From NCBI GenBank assembly GCA_018350325.1, contig JAEVLN010000006.1, positions 3,462,056-3,526,055 on the forward strand: a stretch of DNA of 64,000 bases, written 5' to 3'. The DNA comes from Globodera rostochiensis (Eukaryota; Nematoda; Chromadorea; Rhabditida; Heteroderidae). A model generated the notes under the pieces. That model saw only the letters and a program-made list of their open reading frames with translations, did no database searches and was not told the origin of the DNA. The position numbers and the translations under genes were made by a program. Each line of letters begins with the position of its first letter. Position 1 is the stretch's first letter. Below, piece by piece: positions 45,807 through 58,275 of the stretch.

Positions 45807-48800
45807 TCATGCCAAAATTTCCTTGTCTAAATGCAGCTGAACATAAGCAGCAAAAAAGCTGCGTTCCTCTGCCATTGCGTCTGAATTGGCTAGGAAATTG
45901 TGGTTGCGAAAGAACGGATGTTCCTTAAATTTTATAAATAATTTTTTTTTTAATCTTTAAAATTAAAAATTTACCATCAATTTGGCATATTTTGGCCTCT
46001 GTTCCATGTCTTTTATCAGACTTAAAAAAAAAATATACTGTTTTTTAACAAGAAATTTGAATTTTTTTACCATTGGTTGACGAATTCCACAAGCTCATAG
46101 GAATAGTGAGCATCGATGCTCAAAAATGGCGGGTCACCGTGAACAACAGCCAAAAATTAAATAATAATTTTTGAAAAATAGCAAATCTTTAAAAAATAAA
46201 TTTTTTTTTGGGTTTGAGAAGCGTAGCGAGTAAAATCAATTTGGTTACTTATGTGTTAATTATGTGTTAAAAGTCGATAGGTATTTTGGTGGCAAAAATC
46301 TGAATCAAGTTCATTTATGGCAACAAAAATGGTTACTCAAAAATTATAAATTTGCAAAATTTCATCAAATTCAGTGATTTCGACTATTGCTAATGGAAGA
46401 AGCGAAAAAAAAATCTGAAAATTGTTCGAATTCAGGTCCGGGGTTTGAAATAGGTCGAAATGGAGGTCGGAAATTACGCCAAAACATTTAGAAACCTAAA
46501 AAACAAAAAATAAAAACTGTCCCCACCTGGAATTGATCAAACACAGAGTTCAACCCAACGTAAGGGAAGTGGCCAATGCAAATTTCAACCTTTACAATAT
46601 TAAAAATGATCTCAAAATTTGCAAACAAACAAAAAAAAGTACGAGCGATATGCCAAGAGACCAAACATCCGAGCGAATGTCGTAACGCTTCCCGTCAGTC
46701 AACCGCTCGGGCTAAAAAAAAATCGAAGCATTTAATTTTTAATTAAAATAAAATGACCAGTCCCATCAGTGTAATGTTTGTAACCCGTAATTACGCTGAC
46801 CAACGTAAACATTTAAAAAACAATGTGAAAATCGCTTCGAAGTTTCAAAAAATAAACAATAAAGTGATTTCTATTTAAAGAAAATTTGAGAAGATTCATT
46901 CAAAAAAAAATTACAGCCATGTAAAATTGGCATCCAACGTCCTGAGTTTCCGCAATGGAGTTCACCAGATAGCCGGAAATACCAAAGTCACACAGTTTAA
47001 CAGAGCCTCGCTTATCCAGCAGAATGTTTGATGGCTTAACGTCTTAGGAAAAAAATTTTTTACTAAAAAAAACAATCGATAAATATCAGCAAGTTAGTTT
47101 TATGAATTTTAATAAACAAAATTTTGGATTCTACCAAAAATAAAGCAGCTACTAAATATCTATAATATTATACCCAACCAACCTCTGTGAATAATGTTTA
47201 GCACTTGCTTTAAGTAATTCAGAGCCCGAACAACCTAAATTTCAGCATTTTAATTTTTTTTAACGTCTTATGGGCTATGAAAATGTTTCAATCTTTTTAA
47301 GAGAAATTCCGAGTGCTAACATATTAAAGATTTTACCTTGAAGGGGGATGGATATCTCAAGTCAAAGTCGGTTTTTAGGGGAGGTTTTTGGATTTTATTG
47401 CATTTTCTTAAAAGAATTTTTTCAAAGAAAAAATTTTCTCTAATAATCTTAGGGGTCAAAAAATAATTTAAAACCGAAAAATTAATAGTTTACAGCGGCT
47501 GTCACGAATCCGACAACCCGTTGGGGAAGATGTTCGCCACTCGCAAAAACGAGCGGATACATTTTTTCCAGAGAACAGTCCATCAATTCCATGCAAATCC
47601 AACAATCACCCTAAATTTTAAACAAAATTTTGAAAAGCAATTTTTTTTCAATTCTATAGTAAAAGAGCAGAAAAAAATTATGTTTTTGCCAACTTTTTCA
47701 AAAATTTTCAAATTTATATAAATTTACATACATTTTGAAACAGTGCGCCGTAGAAACGGACAATGTCCTCGCAGCCCTGAGACTGTATGATCATTCTCAA
47801 AACAAAAAATTGTTTTTCAAAAACTCAATGAAAACCTAAGCTCGCTCAATGCTTTATCACGGACATCCTTCACAACTTCATGCGCTCGGATCCTCTAAAA
47901 ATTAAAGAAATATTTTTAATTCAAAGCATCTCAAATTGAACAAATTCCATAGATTGGCCATTGCCACAGCATTTTCATAATTGATCATCAGATTTCATTC
48001 TTCTTATAGTAGACAAAAATATTTGGGGGATGGGGTTGTAGGGGAGGGAGAACAAATCACAAAGACTTGAAAATTTTAGTGGCCTTTTTTAGCTTTTGAG
48101 CAAGTCCATCGGCGTCATTAATAATAAAATGCAAAAATTATGCCGAGAAAAAAATGCGGAAATTTTTGAAGATTTTTAAAGAGATTTGTAAAGAAAATTG
48201 GTCTAAAAATGATCAATTTTGCAAAACAATAGGGTCCTCCCTATGGATTTTTTTTACAAATTTCATTTCGGGAGGGAGGGGGGGGGGGGGGGGGGGGCTG
48301 CAGCCCCCTCAGTCCCCCCGGCTACGCCCTTGTCCCTATGCCAAATTCTCGCAGGAATTTTTGGAAAATACGAACAAGACCTTAACGGCCATTTCGCGGC
48401 CTGTTTGTTTGTGAACCATTCGGTTCACCACTCCACCAAACGTTCCAAATCCAATGCAATCGCCCTGTTCTAGGCTGGCCGCCGTGAAGTTGAACCTTTA
48501 TTTTGGAAATTGGCATAAACTTGAACTTAGGGCCGCAAATACAAATTTTTTTTTGAATTTTGGCCCATTTTGCTTCATTGTTGCAAAAAAATGGTACTAT
48601 TTTGTACCAAATTTCTTAGCTAAAATGATCAAATTTTTTGATTGAGTAACCGCGAGTTCATTCCCTAATTTTCTAAGCAATTGCTTTCTTACAAATTAGT
48701 CGAAATATTCAAATTCGATTTATTCGTCCAGAAGAGAAATTTTAAAAAAAAATTTACTGGTTGCTGTCGTCTGGAAATTGCAGTATGCCAGGCTTCGGGT

Positions 48801-48917
48801 CAGACCTTGAGTTGTTTTTTATTTTTACATTTTTTTCACTTACTGATCAATTTTTGAGGGCCCAATCTGGTCCAAATCAAGACGCAAGGACCTCTGTCGT
48901 CGAAACGGCGATCCCAT
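45807..48917 (-). CDS. mkk-4: MAP kinase kinase, MKK4 type
   Basis: Dual-specificity kinase that would phosphorylate JNK/p38-type MAP kinases. Thirteen exons on the complement: 48844-48917, 48758-48805, 48381-48495, 47836-47894, 47732-47795, 47494-47610, 47183-47234, 46915-47042, 46643-46711, 46527-46589, 46071-46147, 45975-46020, 45807-45923; 342 residues with ATG at 48917. Seen in order: MAPK-docking motif [10 protein letters not shown] (residues 6-15), G-loop GFGTFG, catalytic Lys in [36 protein letters not shown], activation loop SIAETQ with the two phospho-sites kept, [25 protein letters not shown] (the MKK4 signature), QRPKYAKLM. The acceptor before VVHGDPP is not AG. The kinase is otherwise complete. 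The assignment to MKK4 rather than MKK7 rests on NSVFDQ and VVxGDPP. Confidence 0.92.
48278..48297. repeat. Run of 20 G
   Basis: Homopolymer inside the 5' region introns of the MKK4-type gene, followed by a GC-rich patch (CTGCAGCCCCCTCAGTCCC). Confidence 0.9.
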
Positions 48918-49248
48918 TTCAAAAAACAATTTAATTTAATTAAATAAAAAAATTCTGAAGTGCATTATTGGTAATCAGAATTGTTAAAATGTATCTCGAA
49001 ATCTTCTTCCTCCGCCCTCCGTCTCGTCTCACTAACACGAAACAAAAAAAAAGCATTTTCGCCCAGCTTTGACCCGGAATGGGGAATGAATGATACTGTT
49101 AGAAAGCCCATAAAAAATGTTACAAAAAATAGAAACAATGCGACTAAACATATGTACCTATTTTGTTTTTAAAATATACGTACAACTCATAAAAATGGAC
49201 GAAGAATTTAATACTCCGTCTTGAAGAATAAAAATGTTTTAATCAGGC

Positions 49249-49330
49249 GGCGAGATGGCCGAGCGGTCTAAGGCGCTGGTTTAAGGCACCAGTCTCTTCG
49301 GAGGCGTGGGTTCGAATCCCACTCTCGTCA
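49249..49330 (+). tRNA. tRNA-Leu (anticodon AAG)
   Basis: An 82-nt tRNA with acceptor stem GGCGAGA/TCTCGTC (one G-T pair), A box TGGCCGAGCGG, anticodon arm CTGGT-TTAAGGC-ACCAG giving AAG, a class II variable arm (TCTCTTCGGAGGC), T-arm CGTGGGTTCGAATCCCACT, and discriminator A. All stems pair. A T-rich tract just after the end could terminate Pol III. Confidence 0.97.
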
Positions 49331-49468
49331 CAAATTTTTTTTCCTTCTTTTATATTTAATTGATTCGCTCAAAATTAATTGGTACATTATATCCAATCCC
49401 TAAAAATTTTGTTATTTCTATTATGTATAATTTTGTTTTTTTAATCATTTTTTGAAACAAAAATTGAA

Positions 49469-51478
49469 ATGTCAACTCAACCATCCATTCATCCGAAAGA
49501 GGAGCATAAAGAAGAAAACGGCTTAGATGACAAAGACAACAACATTAAAGCGGAGACTGAAGATGTGTGGTGATTTTTAAAAACTTTAAAATTGTTTTTA
49601 AACATTTTTTAGCAAAAAAAGAAAGCAGCGAAGCCTAAGAAACGCCGGAAGCGAAGACGCGCCTCATCATCTGAAGCCGCGAGAGATGAATTTGACATGT
49701 GGCAGACGGTTCAGCAACGTTATGGGACCAAAAAGGCATGTTTTTTTGCATGGGTTTTTTAGCTGCTTTTATTTTTTTCTAGTTTTAAAAATTGGAAATT
49801 TGTTAGGAATTTGGTTAACAAAAAAATGGATTTTTGAAAATTCATGGTGGATATTTTCGATTCTTAATTTCTTCCAAATTTTAGGTTCACAACGAAATTA
49901 AAGAGGCAATGTTCGATCCGACCACCGGCAAAATTTTCCATCCATCCAGCTATGAACGGATGATGGCACGCTCGGTCGAGGCCCATCTTAATCGAATGTT
50001 GCAGGTGAAAAATGCTCCTCCTAAAGTTTTGTTACTTTTCCTGGCTGGGTTTTATTTTTTGTTTATGCACAAAAAGTTCAAAGCTTTAACAAGCATTAAC
50101 TCGTCAAGAGAAGGCACCACTGAAAAAAGGGAATTTTTTGAACCTTTTTAAATTGGGTGGGTCGGGGCCTTTGGTAAGGAAAAAGCCCCCCCCCCCTATG
50201 GTTTTAACCGCTAGTCCTATTTAAAACAAAATTGTTAAAATTGAAAAAATGTGGTTTTCCCTTAACAGTTTTTAATTTTTCGGTGATGGACCCCCCCCTC
50301 GTTACGGTCGCTTGAAAGAACCCAAGATTTATTAAAATGAATTTTTGGTATTTTAAATCGAATTCTACGCCCAATAAACCCAGAAGAAACTTTTCCCGAC
50401 TTTATTCTTAATAATGAGAGGACCAGCTTTAGCATTACCAAACTCAAAAACTTGAAAAAAATTTTTCACTAAAAAATAATGCCTAAATTTTAGCCCGAAT
50501 CGCCAGAGGATTTGGTCGATAGCAAATGGCTTTGCGCTTTCTGTTTCAAGCCTACATGCGCAAATGATCAGGTGAGTGGATCAGTCGAACTCTTTTTGTT
50601 TTTTGTGATCAGCTGAGAATGTTCCGCCTTCAAATAAGCGTCTGACATGATCAGTTTCAAAATCGCATACTTAATTTGGATTATAGAAGGATTAAATCTA
50701 ATTAATATGTGCTGCTACAACAAAAAAAATTTTTGTTCTAAATGTTATTTAAGGGTGAGCTGTATGGGCCATATTTCATCCGACTCTCAACGGACTGTCA
50801 ACCACCGGACGAGTTGCTTCTGACAAAATCTGTTACATTAGAGGTGGCCAATTTTTGGCACCAACAAAAAACCCGCCGAATTTTGCAATTTAAATTTCTA
50901 TTCTGATTCTTCTAAATTTTAGTCAACTTCAGCTGCGCGATGCCGTTCTAATTTCGCGCAGGAAGAGGCCGTCAACTCAAAAAAATTCGGTAGTTCGCCA
51001 AAACATCCATCGCCGACAACAATGGAAGGCTCCTTGGATATTTGGCTTCATGGCGATGTAAAATTTAAAGCACAAGTCATGGAATTTGTCCAAAATCCAT
51101 TATCGAATTTTGGTATTTCTGACTTACTTACCGAATCAATCGCAAGACGATACCGAAAGCGTATCGTAATTAGTTTTTATTTTAAAAGCATAAAATTCAA
51201 ATGCAATAAATTTAAAAAAAACATTTAAGTGTGCTTTGTGGGCGCCAGAATTGTTCTTGGTGGGAGGACGCTTGCCGACTCTTCAATTTCATATTCACCG
51301 ATATTGGAAGCAGGTGGCTTTTTTCGTTGCCCTTCAAAGTTTAGAGAAAATTAATAATTTTTACTAAAAAAAAATACGAAAAGATGCTTGCGTGGGGATG
51401 GAATGAAATGTTTCTCAAATAAACATTTCATTTTTCTTCGTCTTGCAGCCCCAATTTTATGTGGTTATCCCTTATTGA
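49469..51478 (+). CDS. Nuclear protein with incomplete extended PHD zinc domain
   Basis: Eight exons in phase: 49469-49564, 49613-49735, 49885-50004, 50494-50571, 50754-50843, 50923-51057, 51230-51313, 51449-51478; 251 residues. An acidic N-terminus is followed by a strong nuclear signal (KPKKRRKRRRAS), a helix-rich part (SYERMMARSVEAHLNRMLQ), then WLCAFCFKPTCAND and, after a spacer, CALWAPELFLVGG, which match the first Cys pair and the CALWxPE landmark of extended PHD/PHF11-type domains. The second half (further Cys/His after about 40 residues) is missing; the frame instead ends HRYWKQPQFYVVIPY. The MULE transposase gene begins 200 bp further, on the other strand. The second intron uses a GC donor (GCATGT). 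A chromatin role is likely for the family; this copy may be truncated. Confidence 0.75.
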
Positions 51479-51682
51479 AAATCATTGAGCGAAAATAATT
51501 ATAAAAAAATGTGCAATAGAGAGGAATTCTCAATTAGTAAAAACAAAAATTGTGTGTGCAATTATGAGAAATAGAGTAAAAAGGGTTCAATCAAATATTC
51601 AACATTGTGTTGTCCGTCACTAAAAAATCCTCACAAAACGAAGAAGTACTCTGACAAATGAGCACAAAAATTATCCAACAAA

Positions 51683-54289
51683 TCAAAGCTCTGCCCCGTA
51701 ATTGCGCGACATGGCAACCAAAAATTCGATGATGTTGTTCGGATTCTGCGCAGGCCGGGCAGCGTATTGGTGAGCGTTTGGGGCCGGAGGGCTGTTGATG
51801 GCCACATAGCTTTGGACAAGGCGCAGAATGCGCTCATCGGCGTTCAAATTCTTGCGCGGCCGCGACGGCGGTTCTTCACCGGCCACAAAGCGCGCAAACT
51901 CAGCGTCAACAACTTTCTGCTCCTTGCGTACCATGTCGATAAAGCGCCACAGAGTCTAAGGCATTGAAATAGTGGTCATTTAGTTGAACTCCCCCCTTAT
52001 TTTACCTGACTAATGCATCCGGTTGCCAAACGGCCTTGCAACCGTCGATGGAATGTGATGATGTAATTGTTGGACCAGTCAATAGACTCCAAGACACGCT
52101 GATGAACACTCCATTCTTCGGGTGGAAATGTGGGCTGTGAGCGGGAACCATCGAAGCGTGGACGGCCAACGTAATTGATCACGAACCTGCAAATTAAAAT
52201 TATTGACCGAAAGCGATTTCGATTAGAAAAAATCGAAAATTTGAGCTAATTCGTAGTGATTGATACATTGACTCACCAGTCAAGTACGCCCTGAAGTGGG
52301 TCCGGCAGATAGGACTCCAGCGCGGCCAAGGCTGGCATCAGATCTTCGACCGGGACGAAAGCCAGCGATGTGATTGTTCGAGCAGTCTCTGCAAACACTG
52401 CGTCCGTCTTGTACATCTGCATTTTAATGTCTTAGAAATGGCCAATAAAATTAAAAACCATTCTTTGTTAAGAATCCACCTGGAGAAGATTTTGTTCGGC
52501 GAGTTGCTTTTTCATACTGCGCACCACATGAAATAGGCCGAAATGGATGCTGCACTGCGGGTGCCTGTCCATCAAGGCGCCGACCATGGCCTGCTCGCAG
52601 TCGATGGATGCAGTGCGCGGTTTGAATGTTGGCCAACACCGCTGCAGCAAATCGAACATGCGTTCGTAGGTCGTTTGAGTCTTTGTAGTGAGCAGCACGT
52701 AGCAGACCGGGAAAACCCACTCACCATGTCTTAAACAATATGTAAAAAAGAAATAAAAGGAAATTAACGAGACCATATAATTGGTATCATTTGAGCTCAG
52801 AAGTGCCGAATGTAATAAACTTTAATTCAATCCGATATGTAAAGCTTGAGAAAAGTTATGACCTGAAAAGTTCGAAAAATAAAAAATTAATGTTTTTTTG
52901 GCAAACTTTTGATCATAACTTTTTTCAAGTTTGAAATTTTGAATTAAATTTATTTATTTGGCACTTCTGAGCTCAAATGATACTATATTTGGTTTGTTTC
53001 ATTTTGAAAAAATTAACGGTTCACAGTTGGAGGTGATGAGATTGGGGAGACCCCTCGAAAAAAACTAGGTTTGTTGGCTTACCTTGACAAGAACACGTAT
53101 AGCTGCGTGAAGAAAGGCTGTGAAATGGAAAACGTGCCATCCGCGTAGATATGCTGCATTTGGTCGCACCATTCCGCCGAAGACGATCGGCCAAAGACCA
53201 AAATTCTTAAAATTTAAACTACTTTAAAAAAAAAAATTTCAAAAAAAACAATTTTTTCTTAAGTTTTTGAAAAATAACCGTTGATCAGCGGTAATTCCTT
53301 CCTCTTTGTACACGCCGGAATCGGCCAACAAAAACTGCTCCTCGTTGTCCTCACTGTGCTTGTAGATCTGCGCACGATTTAAAATTTAAAAGTGAGCCGC
53401 TTAATCCTCTCTTTTCCTTACCTGGTATGCCTTGGGAATTTCCAACTGACTCAGCTCGTTGGGGACCGCTGGAGCTTCACAAATTTCATGACGAGCACGC
53501 TGGATCAACTGCAAAATATATTTTATAGATAGAAATAAAAATGTTTTCCTAGACTCCCCCTCCTCCAAGATTTTGTCTGAAAATCAACAAAAAAAAATTG
53601 TATTTATTCGGAATCAAACCCCACCTTTTTGGTGGCACTTTTGCTTGGCATAGCCGCCAACACGGTGTCCGACACGTTCATAAGCTCCTGCGCGCGGATG
53701 GTCGCCGCGTCTTCGCCAGTGTTAAGTGCACGCTTGCGAATATTGCTGACAATGCGCAAGCGCTCCACGCGTGCCGCGCTAGACGAGCACGTGTGTTCGC
53801 CGAGCACGCGCAGCGGCGTGTTGTTGTGATCGGTGTGTAGACGTCCTTAAAAAGCATTTATTTTGGAAGGGGGGGGGTCTGGAGATTTTTTGTGCCTATT
53901 TCAACATTTTTTGAAATCTTAAGAAAATACTAGTAAATCGAAAAGTCCCCGCAAAAATTTCTGGAACAAAAATCACTTTTTGATAAAAAAAAAAGCCCGA
54001 AAACCTATCGCCAAATGCATAACGTCCGATTTGACGTGAGGGGTTGGTTGGTTAACTTACCCATCCCCCTACCATAAAAAATTGAATTTAAAATTAAAAT
54101 TTTTTTTTCGCAATTCTAAAGGAACTGAAAAATTCTACCCCTGCATTTGACGATGCGCGAATTGAAGAACTCGCAACGCCAAAATTTGATCTCTTTGCTC
54201 GTACTGAGTTTGTGTCGAACATACAGCATTCCTTCATGCAGCAATTTCGGCTTCTGCCTTTGCGTTGCAATCACTTGAGTTTGGTCCAT
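51683..54289 (-). CDS. MULE-type transposase with FLYWCH-like zinc finger
   Basis: Nine exons in phase on the complement: 54139-54289, 53625-53845, 53422-53508, 53279-53367, 53083-53205, 52480-52729, 52277-52416, 52006-52186, 51683-51955; 504 residues with no stop or frameshift. The N-terminal region FWRCEFFNSRIVKCRGRLHT is a FLYWCH/WRKY-GCM1-like zinc finger (residues 37-56). The MULE transposase core follows: IYADGTFSISQPFFTQLYVF (first catalytic Asp), HGEWVFPVCYVLLTTKTQ, ASIDCEQAM (second acidic site), SIHFGLFHVVRSMKKQL (C/H motif with Cys replaced). The C-terminus (NYVGRPRFDG, WSVHQRVL, NNYIITFHRRLQG) matches FLYWCH-MULE proteins of invertebrates. An intact, many-intron frame may mean a young element or a host-adopted gene. 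A foldback element sits in its 52730-53082 intron. Confidence 0.88.
52779..52990. mobile_element. Foldback element in transposase-gene intron
   Basis: TTGGTATCATTTGAGCTCAG..AGTGCC at the left is mirrored by GGCACTTCTGAGCTCAAATG..ATA at the right; inner text GAGAAAAGTTATGA / TCATAACTTTTTTC is also mirrored. Confidence 0.65.
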
Positions 54290-55550
54290 CTTGAGAAATC
54301 AAAAACAAGATTTAGCTAAAAAACAAAATTCAGTTAAATTTCGGATTTGTTTTTTTATTATTGACTTTTCTCATCAGTTTTTTTTTCTTAAGGTTCAAAC
54401 AAGTACTTAAATGCTTAGTACTCAAAACTTGACTCTTGTTGGTACATAATCCACTAACTGGCAAGAATTGTCGGTGAGTACCGAATTGTTTCGGTTCTAA
54501 TTGACTCTGCGCGCAAAAATATGTTTCAAAGAAAACAAGGATTCATACCTAATTCATACTGAAATATAGAGTGGTTTTTTAATTTGTTTGTTTTGTTTTT
54601 AATGCAAAAAAGGGAGGGTTGGAATAGGCCGAATTGTTGTGTACATAGAACTCAAATGGCGAAGTCGTATGTTCACTTTGGTTGTATGGATGCTCTCAAT
54701 TGGCGGCGCTGACACCACATAAAAATCAATACAAAAAAGAGAGTAGGAAATGTGGGGAGAGACAGCGATAGAAACGAGATGTTCTCCTGCTAATGTAAAG
54801 GAGGCGAGGGTTTCAGAAGAGTCGGAAGGGAAAAGAAAAAGAAATGAAAGATATAAGTAAGAAGTGAGACGAGAGAGACTATAGAGGAGAGAGAGAGAAG
54901 GAGAAAAGTACGAAAAAAGAGAGCGATACAGAGAAAGAGTCGGTGTATAGGCAGGCAGAAAATGAGACGTGTGAAGCCGGAGAGCAATTAATAAAACAAT
55001 AATAAAATAATAAAAATATTTTAAACGCAATTTTTAACGAGGCGGGCCACTCGCGTCTGGCCATCGCGTCTCAGGATTAACAGCTCATAACTTTTTTCAA
55101 GACTGATAACATCGAGCCGGTTCGATGCACTATTAAAAAGTTATAAATGAAAAAGTCTAAAAATCGGACTTTATCATCGTTTTCTGGTCATAACTTAGTT
55201 CAGTTTTATCCAATGCTTTTTCGAGTGCTTACAAATAGCTTCTTCTTATTACGGCCTTTTGAATGATATATGAAGATTGATCAGTCTTGAAAAAAGTTAT
55301 GAGCTGTTAAACGTTCCTGAGACGCGAGTGGCCAGGCGCGAGTGACCCCTACCCAATTTTTAATCACCGAACCCATTAAAAATACCTTCAAATTTTTATA
55401 TATTTTTACTAAATTGAAACAGTCTATTATTTGTAAGCAAAAAAGAAAAGCGCTGTTCAATTTATAAGGTAATAAAATTTTTATTAGAAATGCTTTGTCT
55501 GTTCTGGCATTGGCGCAACAATTCCGATCACATATCCACAAACTAATCCA
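54290..55550. other. Intergenic: purine-rich block and foldback repeat
   Basis: Contains a GA-rich low-complexity block at about 54740-54960 and a foldback at 55073-55309 (CAGCTCATAACTTTTTTCAAGACTG against its inverse). CGAGTGGCCAGGCGCGAGTGAC at 55328 resembles 17351-17375. No gene seen; the long minus-strand frame here is a product of the purine-rich block. Confidence 0.55.
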
Positions 55551-55877
55551 ATGGCGACATCAAATAAAGGTTAACAAAATTCGCATAACAAATTTTATTT
55601 TTTAATTTTTTATTGTTCATTTCATTACAGCATCCAACAGAAGCAAAACAGGAAGCGGGGAAATTGTTGCGAAACAGCACTTTTTACACTACAAATGTGC
55701 GGTGGATAATGGTGTGAATAATTTTTAAAATTTTTTGATCATTTTTTGGAATTTTCGAGAGTTTTAGCAATTTAACAGAACGAAAATAACTTTTTCGGCT
55801 CCTTTATTCTGATAAACTTTGTTTTATTTTCAGGATATCGCTTGAACTCGTTGATTTATGTGTGCCATCCGCCCTAA
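55551..55877 (+). CDS. Small 47-residue protein, three exons
   Basis: Exons 55551-55569, 55631-55711 and 55834-55877 join in phase with standard splice sites. The protein begins MATSNKASNRSKTGSGEIVA, continues KQHFLHYKCAVDNG and ends RLNSLIYVCHPP. No signal peptide, no known domain. Two Cys and two His might hold a metal ion, but spacing fits no standard finger. The neat three-exon fit argues for a real gene. Confidence 0.5.
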
Positions 55878-57854
55878 AGTCTGAAAGCTAAACTGATCGG
55901 ACATTAGCGGATTGTTGCAGAAATCGGTCTTTTTAGTTGTGTGGCTTTACGTGCATTATGATTAAAATATGCTTTTTCATCATTTCGATTTTTAAATTAA
56001 AGTGTGTTTAAATGCCAAATGTTGGATTTTAATTAAAGGCTTAACGCAGTCGATTTTAAAATGTTTTTTCTGTAGACGAACGACATAGAACCATTTTAAA
56101 TGAATAAAATAAGATTATATCATAATATGTTATCAATGTCTAGAAATCGGGATTCGGGCTCTAAAAAAATGTCCGGAATCCGGCATAGGATCAAAAAACG
56201 TGTACCCGTATCTGTGCTCTGTACCTTGGAATCAGTCAGGGTCGTTTTGGCGCGGCCAGTTTTAAAGCGGATCTTTTAAACATCCGAATTATTTACACCC
56301 GTTTTGTCGAATTCCGAATCGAATTGAAAAACAAAAAACAAATTGATTTTGGCATAAATATGTTTTATACCTTGCGAAACTTTTTAATTCAAAAGGCCTA
56401 AATGAGCTTAGGCTTAGGCCTAAATCTAAGCTAGAGCTTAGGCCTAGGCTTACGCCTAGAAATAAAAGCTAAATGAAGGGATGATCTGCAATTGTGCTGG
56501 AATTATACGCTGTTAAATTTCTAGGCAGGAAAATTTTATTTAGACATTTAACGGAAGTTTTTATGCTTAAGGTTGAATTGGCGATATTTTATTTTAGTGA
56601 ACAAATATTTAGGCTTATTTTTGTGCTGCTGATTACTTTTTTTTGGCGTTTTGTCTTTGCAAATTGAAAATCGCCTCTAAAAACCTGTACCCGTCTTGAC
56701 ATCTTTACTAGTGATGCACGAGACCCAAAATTTACCGAGACTCGAGGCCGAGACTTGACCCCGAGACTCGAGACCGAGACTTGACCCCGAGACTCGAGAC
56801 CGAGACCCCGAGACTTTTCTCTAGTCGAGACCCGATTTCGGTTCGGCCGACCGCCAACAACCCTAAGAAATATTCAAAAAATTTAAAATCTTTTCTTGCG
56901 GATTCTGCTTTACTTTGGCGGGGGGGGAGGGGGGGGGGGGTCGGCGGTGCCAATAGGCGCCACCGAAAAAATGTTGAATTTTTTGACTCAATTTGTTAAT
57001 AAATTTGCAACCAAATTTTAAAAATGTGGTAATTTTTTTTGAAGCTTTTTAGGAAGAGGAATGGTCCGACGGTGCCGCCAGGAAAAAATGAAGTTTTATT
57101 GAATTCAATTAGGAAAATTTGCCTAAAATTTGCAAAAAAAAAAAGCATTTTATTTCGTTTTATGAGAGATTATTTTTGTTTTCCGACTAAGAATCAGGAA
57201 AAAGAGTATGTAAAATTAAAGAATAAAATGGATTTTTACTCGGGGAGAAGAACTCCGATAACTATGTAGTACCCCGGAATGTGGTCTGTGTACCTGTTCA
57301 ATTTTAATATTTAAAAAATGAAAGTTTCTTCAATTTATACAAATCAATACAAAAATGAAATAGGAAACTAAGAATCTTAATGTCAAATGAGAAATTATTG
57401 CAGACGGTTCGCTTCATTCAAAACACATTAATTTGGTGATCGTCTAGCAACTCTTCCGATAATCTTGAGTAAAAGTCGATAAATAAATTGAATTTTTATT
57501 AAAACCATTGGTAATTTGGGTTCGTAATTCAAAATTTATCAAAAAATTTAATTTAAATTCAAGGTCCGACATCGACGGGACCAATTCTTGGTCTGTGGGG
57601 TACATATATTTTCTTTAATGCAGCAGGACCGAGAGTCTTATTGAAAACCAGAATTTCTAACCATGGTTAATTTATTTAGATTTTATTTTTTAAAGATGCA
57701 ATTCACGCTGCATAATTATAATATTATTAAAAATAAAAATTTATTAAATAAAATTATTAGTCCATATCAGGGATGGGCGGAATTTCGATTTTCGATATTT
57801 TTTGGGTTTAATTTCGAATTCCCTAAAAAATGATCAATTTTACAAATTTAGCCA
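55878..57854. other. Repeat-rich spacer, no gene seen
   Basis: Holds TTAGGC-like text at 56406-56462, a CCGAGACTCGAGA low-complexity block at 56730-56830, a G-rich tract with the dispersed core at 56920-56965, and a lone CAGGGATGGGCGG hAT-type end at 57769. Confidence 0.55.
56406..56462. repeat. Degenerate interstitial telomere-like repeats
   Basis: GAGCTTAGGCTTAGGCCTAAA..CTTAGGCCTAGGCTTACGCCTAG contains five TTAGGC-related units in both orientations. TTAGGC is the nematode telomere unit. Confidence 0.5.
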
Positions 57855-58275
57855 CAGCCCGTTGGTGCCCTTAATAATCACATACCCCCTGGGTAAAATT
57901 GGCAATGCCAAAATCACAAAATAATGCCAAAGTGCATTGACACAGACCCGTTGGTGCCCTCAACCCCATGAGAAGAATTGGCTATGCCAAATCACAAAAT
58001 AATGCCAAAGTGCATTGCCACAGAGACCCATTGGTGCCCTCAACCCCATGAGAAGAATTGGCTATGCCAAATCACAAAATAATGCCAAAGTGCATTGCCA
58101 CAGACCCGTTGGTGCCCTCAACCCCATGAGAAGAATTGGCAATGCCAAATCATAAGCCAAAGTGCATTGCCACAGACCCGTTGGTGCTCACAATAGTCAC
58201 ATACCCCAATGGGAGGTAACTAAAATAGAATTGGCAATGCTAATAATGCCAAGTGCATTGCCACAGATTGAGGGT
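57855..58275. repeat. Minisatellite, about 80-bp unit, five copies
   Basis: The landmark GTTGGTGCCC recurs at 57861, 57950, 58030 (variant), 58108 and 58180, with GAATTGGCTATGCCAAATC and AATGCCAAAGTGCATTG between. Unit length varies (89, 80, 78, 72). It ends about 280 bp before the start of the secreted Tyr/Gln-repeat gene. Confidence 0.85.

Noticed and set aside
54599..55030. 143-codon minus-strand hydrophobic/Ser/Leu frame
   Set aside because: Generated by the GA-rich low-complexity block; no splice or family support.
57861..58190. CRISPR-like regular repeats
   Set aside because: Unit length varies (72-89 bp), the whole unit is repeated without unique spacers, and the genome is eukaryotic; it is a minisatellite.
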